From Parcubacteria group bacterium GW2011_GWC1_41_7 (GTDB taxonomy: Bacteria > Patescibacteriota > Minisyncoccia > UBA6257 > HR35): a stretch of DNA of 8,000 bases. Under the pieces are notes generated by a model. That model saw only the letters and a list, made by a program, of their open reading frames with translations, ran no database searches and was not told where the DNA came from. Position 1 is the first letter of the stretch, and every line of letters starts with the position of its first letter. Both the position numbers and the translations under genes were made by a program. This document shows, piece by piece, positions 5,085-8,000 of the stretch. The DNA is taken from contig LCBW01000012.1 in the NCBI GenBank assembly GCA_000997465.1, positions 15,835 through 23,834 on the forward strand, given 5' to 3'.

Positions 5085-6419
5085 ATGAAAATAACATTTT
5101 ACGGAGGGATTAGCCAAGTGACCGGATCTAATTTTTTATGTGAAACGCAGAACAAAAAAATTCTCATTGAGTGCGGAATGATCCAAGGAACATCCGACAT
5201 TGAAATGCACAATGCGATTGCTTTTGCGTATGACCCAAAATCCATTGATGCCTTGCTTATTACCCACGCGCATCTTGATCATATCGGCCGTATTCCAAAA
5301 CTCATAAAAGACGGCTTTGCGGGGCCCATCTATTCAACGCTCCCCACGAAACAACTTGCACAAGAAATACTCGCCGATACGGTTCGCTTGATGGAGCGCG
5401 ATACTGATAATACAGCGCTTTATGACAAAACCCATGTTGAAAAAACATGTGCGCTTTGGGAAACTATTTCGTATCATGAACCTTTCTCTATTGGAGGCGC
5501 AACTATTGAATATTTTGACGCGGGACATATTTTAGGATCTGCATTTATAAAAGTAGAAGAAAATGGAATATCTGTTGTATTTTCAGGAGATTTGGGAAAT
5601 AGTCCCAATGTACTCCTTCGCGATTTAGAAGCGCTTCCCGATGTGCACTATCTGGTGACTGAAAGCACATACGGAAACAGAAACCATGACCGATCGCGAA
5701 GCAGGCGAAATCTTTTGGAAGATATTATTGAAGATACCATTGCACAGAAAAAAACACTTTTGATTCCGGCGTTTGCGGTTGAACGAACCCAAGAAATTAT
5801 GTTTGATATCCAAGACCTCATTGAACAAAGCAAGGTTCCTCTGGTTCCACTATTTTTAGACAGTCCCCTTGCAAATCGCGTCACAGACATCTACGAACAA
5901 CATACGGATTATTTTAATGCGCATGCAAAAGACAACCTCCTTTACAAGCATGTATTTTCCTGCCCTAATATGCACCATGTGTATAGTATGGAAGATGAAA
6001 AAAAATTATTTGATACCGCGGAGCCCAAAATTATCATCGCAGGATCGGGTATGATTACGGGGGGACGCATTATGAATATTTTAAAAAAAATCGGATCAGA
6101 TCCTAAAACAACGCTTTTGTTTGTCGGGTATCAAAGCCCCGAAACTCCGGGACGGAAAATCATGGACGGCGCAAAAGAAATCATGCTGGATGACGAACTC
6201 ATAAAAATCGCAGGAAACGTTGAGCAGATATTAAGCTACTCCGGGCACATTGACCAACAGGAACTGCTGGATTGGATCACGCCTCGAAAGTCATCGCTAA
6301 AAAATATTTTCATTGTGCACGGTGATACCGATGCAAAAATTGCCTTGCATACAAAAATAACCGAAGATTTAAAGACCCCTGCGATTATTCCGGAAGAAAA
6401 CCAAGCAGTTGAGTTATAG
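5085..6419 (+). CDS. Beta-CASP metallo-beta-lactamase family RNA-processing nuclease
   Basis: This 444-residue two-metal hydrolase has the CPSF73/YSH1-like layout. The metallo-beta-lactamase core has HAHLDH at 61-66, His148 in AGHILGS and Asp169 in FSGDLG. The beta-CASP insert begins at about residue 190, with motif A at ESTYG (Glu193) and an LLIPAFAVERTQEI segment (225-238). The GSGMITGGR segment (320-328) follows. Motif B His387 is in YSGHID and motif C His412 in VHGD, so all expected metal ligands are present. Family members are endo- or exoribonucleases acting on mRNA or rRNA ends in the cytoplasm; which activity applies here cannot be read. No N-terminal extension or KH domain is present. 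The start at 5085 gives the standard MKITFYGG strand. Its last 6 bases overlap the stop of the convergent reverse transcriptase gene. Confidence 0.88.
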   Translation: MKITFYGGISQVTGSNFLCETQNKKILIECGMIQGTSDIEMHNAIAFAYDPKSIDALLITHAHLDHIGRIPKLIKDGFAGPIYSTLPTKQLAQEILADTVRLMERDTDNTALYDKTHVEKTCALWETISYHEPFSIGGATIEYFDAGHILGSAFIKVEENGISVVFSGDLGNSPNVLLRDLEALPDVHYLVTESTYGNRNHDRSRSRRNLLEDIIEDTIAQKKTLLIPAFAVERTQEIMFDIQDLIEQSKVPLVPLFLDSPLANRVTDIYEQHTDYFNAHAKDNLLYKHVFSCPNMHHVYSMEDEKKLFDTAEPKIIIAGSGMITGGRIMNILKKIGSDPKTTLLFVGYQSPETPGRKIMDGAKEIMLDDELIKIAGNVEQILSYSGHIDQQELLDWITPRKSSLKNIFIVHGDTDAKIALHTKITEDLKTPAIIPEENQAVEL

Positions 6420-7454
6420 CTTTTTCATTTTTGTTATTTCTATAATGCTCTGCTTTATTTTATATCCCTTGCAATGCTTAAGAACCCCTAAATATGATTG
6501 CACCGATTGATGATACTGCTCTGCTGAAATAAACTCTTCGTTTAAATTCTTCATTTTTTGCTGTATTTTTTTGTATATTCTTCGCTTAGTTTTTGTGCGC
6601 AATACAATATAATGCGGCAAAATCACATACCCTAAAAAATCAACGCCCTGGGTTGTCTTTCTGATAGTAACTTTTTTCGGATGAAGAGATAGATGAAGAT
6701 GATGTTGTAAAAACTCTTGGATGATGCCTGAAAGCTCTGCCAAATACTTTTTATCTTGGTGTACGATGACAAAATCATCGCAGTAGCGAAGATAGTATTT
6801 TGCTTTTACGGTGTGTTTCACAAAGTGATCAAGCTCATGCAGATAGATATTTGCAAAGAGCTGGCTGATGACATTGCCCAAAGGAATACCCACACCCTTC
6901 CGTAGCCTTGGCGAAGGAGGGCTTTCCTTATCTTGCGTATGAAAGCTGTCTAAAATCTGATCAATAAGCCAGAGCACATTAGTATTTTGAACGCGCCGCG
7001 CAACCAATGCTTTTAACATATCGTGGCCTATAGAGTCAAAAAACTTTTGGATGTCACATTTAAGAGCGTACGTCAGTTGTGTATGATTTTTTGTTGCTTT
7101 TCTTATGAAGTTGCGCAAACGCAATACTCCTTTGTGAGTTCCCTTGCCGACGCAGCATGAATACGAATCAAAAATAAACTGCCTGTCCCAAAGCGGGTAC
7201 AATAGACGAAAGAGCGCATGGTGCAAAACCCGATCACGCACAGTTGCCTTGTGGATATGGCGCAGTTTGGGATCGCGCACAAAGAAAGCATAGTACGGCT
7301 GATGCGTGTATGTTTTATCTTTTAATTCTCTGTGAAGCTGAAAAATATGATCTTCCAAAGAAAAAGCGAATTGTTGTACGTCTTGCTTTTTTGTTTTTCC
7401 TTTGGAAAATTCTTGCCATGCTAAAAATAAGTTTTCTAAGGCTATAATTTTCAA
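6414..7454 (-). CDS. Diversity-generating retroelement reverse transcriptase
   Basis: This RNA-dependent DNA polymerase copies a template repeat into mutagenised cDNA. From the TTG at 7454 it has 346 residues. Visible motifs: the N-terminal ENLFLAWQEFSKGKTKK (7-23); HRELKDKTYTHQPYYAFFVR (41-60); DPKLRHIHKATVRDRVLHHAL (61-81); motif A ALKCDIQKFFDSI (130-142) with Asp134; the DGR-type motif GIPLGNVISQLFANIYLHEL (189-208), where S-Q replaces the usual group II pattern; the catalytic box YLRYCDDFVIV (221-231) with YCDD in place of the common YMDD; and a thumb start at DFLGY (272-276). There is no maturase or endonuclease domain, as expected for a DGR. The start is doubtful: family-like sequence (HDLYLKI) continues upstream of the TTG until a TGA beyond a C10/G10 run. 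A TCG-rich repeat appears to be inserted at residues 178-187. Avd is divergent and the template repeat lies beyond it. Confidence 0.92.
   Translation of the reverse strand: MKIIALENLFLAWQEFSKGKTKKQDVQQFAFSLEDHIFQLHRELKDKTYTHQPYYAFFVRDPKLRHIHKATVRDRVLHHALFRLLYPLWDRQFIFDSYSCCVGKGTHKGVLRLRNFIRKATKNHTQLTYALKCDIQKFFDSIGHDMLKALVARRVQNTNVLWLIDQILDSFHTQDKESPPSPRLRKGVGIPLGNVISQLFANIYLHELDHFVKHTVKAKYYLRYCDDFVIVHQDKKYLAELSGIIQEFLQHHLHLSLHPKKVTIRKTTQGVDFLGYVILPHYIVLRTKTKRRIYKKIQQKMKNLNEEFISAEQYHQSVQSYLGVLKHCKGYKIKQSIIEITKMKKL
6894..6923. repeat. Short palindromic insert inside the reverse transcriptase gene
   Basis: These 30 bases encode SPPSPRLRKG (RT residues 178-187) just before the conserved GIPLGN box. 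Their base composition differs from the AT-rich surroundings, and they form an imperfect hairpin: CCTTC 6896-6900 with GAAGG 6913-6917, and GCC 6905-6907 with GGC 6910-6912. The length is a multiple of three, so the frame survives. From memory, similar CTTCGCCAAGGCTACGG-type units are scattered in some candidate-phyla genomes; I could not check this. Confidence 0.5.
7443..7448 (+). promoter_or_regulatory. Putative -10 box for avd
   Basis: A perfect TATAAT lies 15 bases upstream of the ATG at 7464, the start that avd would use if the C run had nine bases. It lies within the first codons of the divergent RT gene. No good -35 element is present at 16-18 bases; a TTGCCA at 7413-7418 is too far upstream. 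Confidence 0.4.
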
Positions 7455-7474
7455 ATATAAATCATGGCCAGTAA

Positions 7475-7484
7475 CCCCCCCCCC
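7475..7484. other. C10 homopolymer in the shared 5' region of RT and avd
   Basis: A run of ten C (ten G on the RT strand) follows ATGGCCAGTAA. With ten C, the ATG at 7464 is out of frame with avd, and the RT frame meets TGA at 7487-7485 just upstream of the run. With nine, ATG 7464 reads MASNPPPQIQV straight into avd, and the RT frame extends upstream to an ATG at 7509-7507 (MHQRHLNLRGGVTGHDLYL). One base therefore decides the start of both genes. Confidence 0.9.
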
Positions 7485-7494
7485 TCAAATTCAA

Positions 7495-7836
7495 GTGCCT
7501 TTGGTGCATATCTTGACTCAATTATACAAGTTACTGTATGCGCTGGGAAAAAAATTACAAAAGCGTGATCGTTTTGGACTGCATACGCACATTGAACAAA
7601 CATGCATGCAATGTCTTGAATATTCTATACAAGCTGCATTTTTACAAAAATTTAAAAAGGCTGAAATCTTGCAAAACCTGCAAGTGCACATTGAAATACT
7701 TAAACGCTTTATAAGAATTGCACAAGAATTAAATATCTATACACAAAAGGACTATCTTATTTTTGAAAATAGTTTGCAAGAAATCTCAAAAATGACTTCG
7801 GGGTGGAAAAAATATCTCACGCAAAAAGCCCCGTAA
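7495..7836 (+). CDS. avd: Avd-like accessory variability determinant of the DGR
   Basis: Avd proteins are small, basic four-helix bundles that bind the DGR reverse transcriptase and template RNA and are needed for mutagenic copying. From GTG 7495 the protein has 113 residues. It shows the family course: helix 1 HILTQLYKLLYALGKKLQKR; then DRFGLHTHIEQTCMQCLEYSI (the R-F/Y-x-L-x-x-x-I-E pattern); a third helix, KFKKAEILQNLQVHIEILKR; and the fourth, FIRIAQELNIYTQKDYLIFE, ending in GGW-like SGWKKYL. Four-helix rRNA-insert (S23) proteins are related, but the RT and repeat next door favour Avd. The true start is unclear: the frame is open upstream to an ATG at 7402 inside the RT gene, which is unlikely, while ATG 7464 would serve if the C10 run lost one base. 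The gene is divergent from the RT. Its TAA stop sits in the loop of a terminator. Confidence 0.82.
   Translation: MPLVHILTQLYKLLYALGKKLQKRDRFGLHTHIEQTCMQCLEYSIQAAFLQKFKKAEILQNLQVHIEILKRFIRIAQELNIYTQKDYLIFENSLQEISKMTSGWKKYLTQKAP
7521..7526 (-). promoter_or_regulatory. Putative -10 box for the reverse transcriptase
   Basis: A perfect minus-strand TATAAT lies 11 bases upstream of the ATG at 7509, the start the RT would use with a C9 tract. A TTCCCA (4 of 6 matches to TTGACA) is placed 17 bases further upstream at 7549-7544. It lies inside the avd coding region. The spacing matches the boxes before lepB and the small membrane protein. Confidence 0.4.
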
Positions 7837-7845
7837 GGGGCTTTT
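7824..7845. terminator. Bidirectional rho-independent terminator at the avd end
   Basis: AAAAGCCCC (7824-7832) pairs perfectly with GGGGCTTTT (7837-7845) around the tetraloop GTAA. The stem ends in a T-run on both strands. The loop's TAA is the avd stop codon, so the stem's left arm encodes the last codons. On the minus strand it would end a transcript coming from the AAC-rich repeat. Confidence 0.85.
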
Positions 7846-7848
7846 GTG

Positions 7849-7891
7849 CCGAAACTGCCGCATCGTGCCTCGGGCACGTACGGCGTTTCGG
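7849..7891. other. 17-bp hairpin next to the DGR repeat
   Basis: CCGAAAC 7849-7855 pairs with GTTTCGG 7885-7891, GCCG 7857-7860 with CGGC 7881-7884, and CGTGCC 7864-7869 with GGCACG 7873-7878, around a three-base loop. It begins 6 bases downstream of the stop of the AAC-rich frame. Hairpins or cruciforms just downstream of variable repeats are known DGR target-recognition elements; a structured 3' flank of template RNA is the alternative. Confidence 0.8.
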
Positions 7892-7896
7892 ATGAG

Positions 7897-8000
7897 TCAT
7901 ACTAGTCCGAAACTTCTGATACGGGAACGCAAGTTGTCGTTGCGGTTGTCGGGGTTGTTCCAGTTAACCTTGAACGTGCTGTCGTTCCAGTTGGCGTTGG
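7897..8000 (-). repeat. DGR template repeat, or C-terminal variable repeat of a target gene (partial)
   Basis: On the minus strand this stretch is rich in AAC codons and stays open from the window edge to TGA at 7899-7897. It reads NANWNDSTFKV, then NWNNPDNRNDNLRSRI, then RSFGLV. Clusters of AAC (Asn) separated by fixed GC-rich codons are the mark of a DGR template repeat: adenines are the positions randomised during copying, and AAC allows many amino acids. Eight or more Asn codons are still unmutated, which favours the template over the variable copy. The clean stop codon and following hairpin would also suit the end of a target gene with a C-type-lectin-like fold. It is on the same strand as the RT, as is usual. 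No second copy is in the window, so the two readings cannot be separated here. The repeat continues beyond 8000. Confidence 0.72.

Noticed and set aside
6414..7454. Group II intron or retron reverse transcriptase
   Set aside because: There is no maturase or endonuclease domain, no intron RNA ends and no retron msr/msd; the GxxxSQ-type box plus Avd and the AAC-rich repeat fit a DGR better.
7402..7494. ATG 7402 as the avd start
   Set aside because: It would put 31 residues of non-family sequence antisense to the RT N-terminus; Avd similarity begins near 7504, and TATAAT 7443-7448 lies downstream of that ATG.

Overview
The window looks like a piece of a small, AT-rich bacterial genome of the Patescibacteria (candidate phyla radiation) type. 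This is inferred from the short genes, the almost complete absence of Shine-Dalgarno sequences, the bS21 / HIT / HisRS / signal peptidase run, hairpin-filled intergenic gaps and a diversity-generating retroelement (DGR). No rRNA or tRNA gene is visible, so the placement rests on style and gene content, not on a marker tree.

Left third (1-2829, all minus strand, read right to left): signal peptidase I (lepB), a truncated duplicate of the first 14 codons of hisS, histidyl-tRNA synthetase (hisS), a HIT hydrolase, ribosomal protein bS21 (rpsU) and the first 39 codons of an actin-like ATPase (possibly FtsA) cut by the window edge. From hisS onwards the genes are packed within 2-13 bases or overlap, as in one operon.

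Middle (2830-6419): peptidyl-tRNA hydrolase (pth), flanked on both sides by about 100-base arrays of consecutive perfect or near-perfect hairpins; then a two-domain GalT/HIT-superfamily protein with an HPHFQ motif, a small membrane-anchored protein on the other strand, and a beta-CASP metallo-beta-lactamase (RNA-processing nuclease family).

Right end (6414-8000): a DGR. It contains a DGR-type reverse transcriptase on the minus strand, a divergently oriented Avd-type four-helix accessory protein on the plus strand, a bidirectional terminator whose loop is the avd stop codon, a 17-bp hairpin, and an AAC-rich repeat on the minus strand running off the edge at 8000. That repeat reads like a DGR template repeat, or less likely the variable C-terminus of the target gene. 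Its partner repeat is outside the window. The most unusual point is a run of ten C at 7475-7484 in the shared 5' region of RT and avd. Removing one C would give both divergent genes an in-frame ATG, each preceded by a perfect TATAAT. The run is therefore either a phase-variation switch for the whole DGR or a one-base assembly error.
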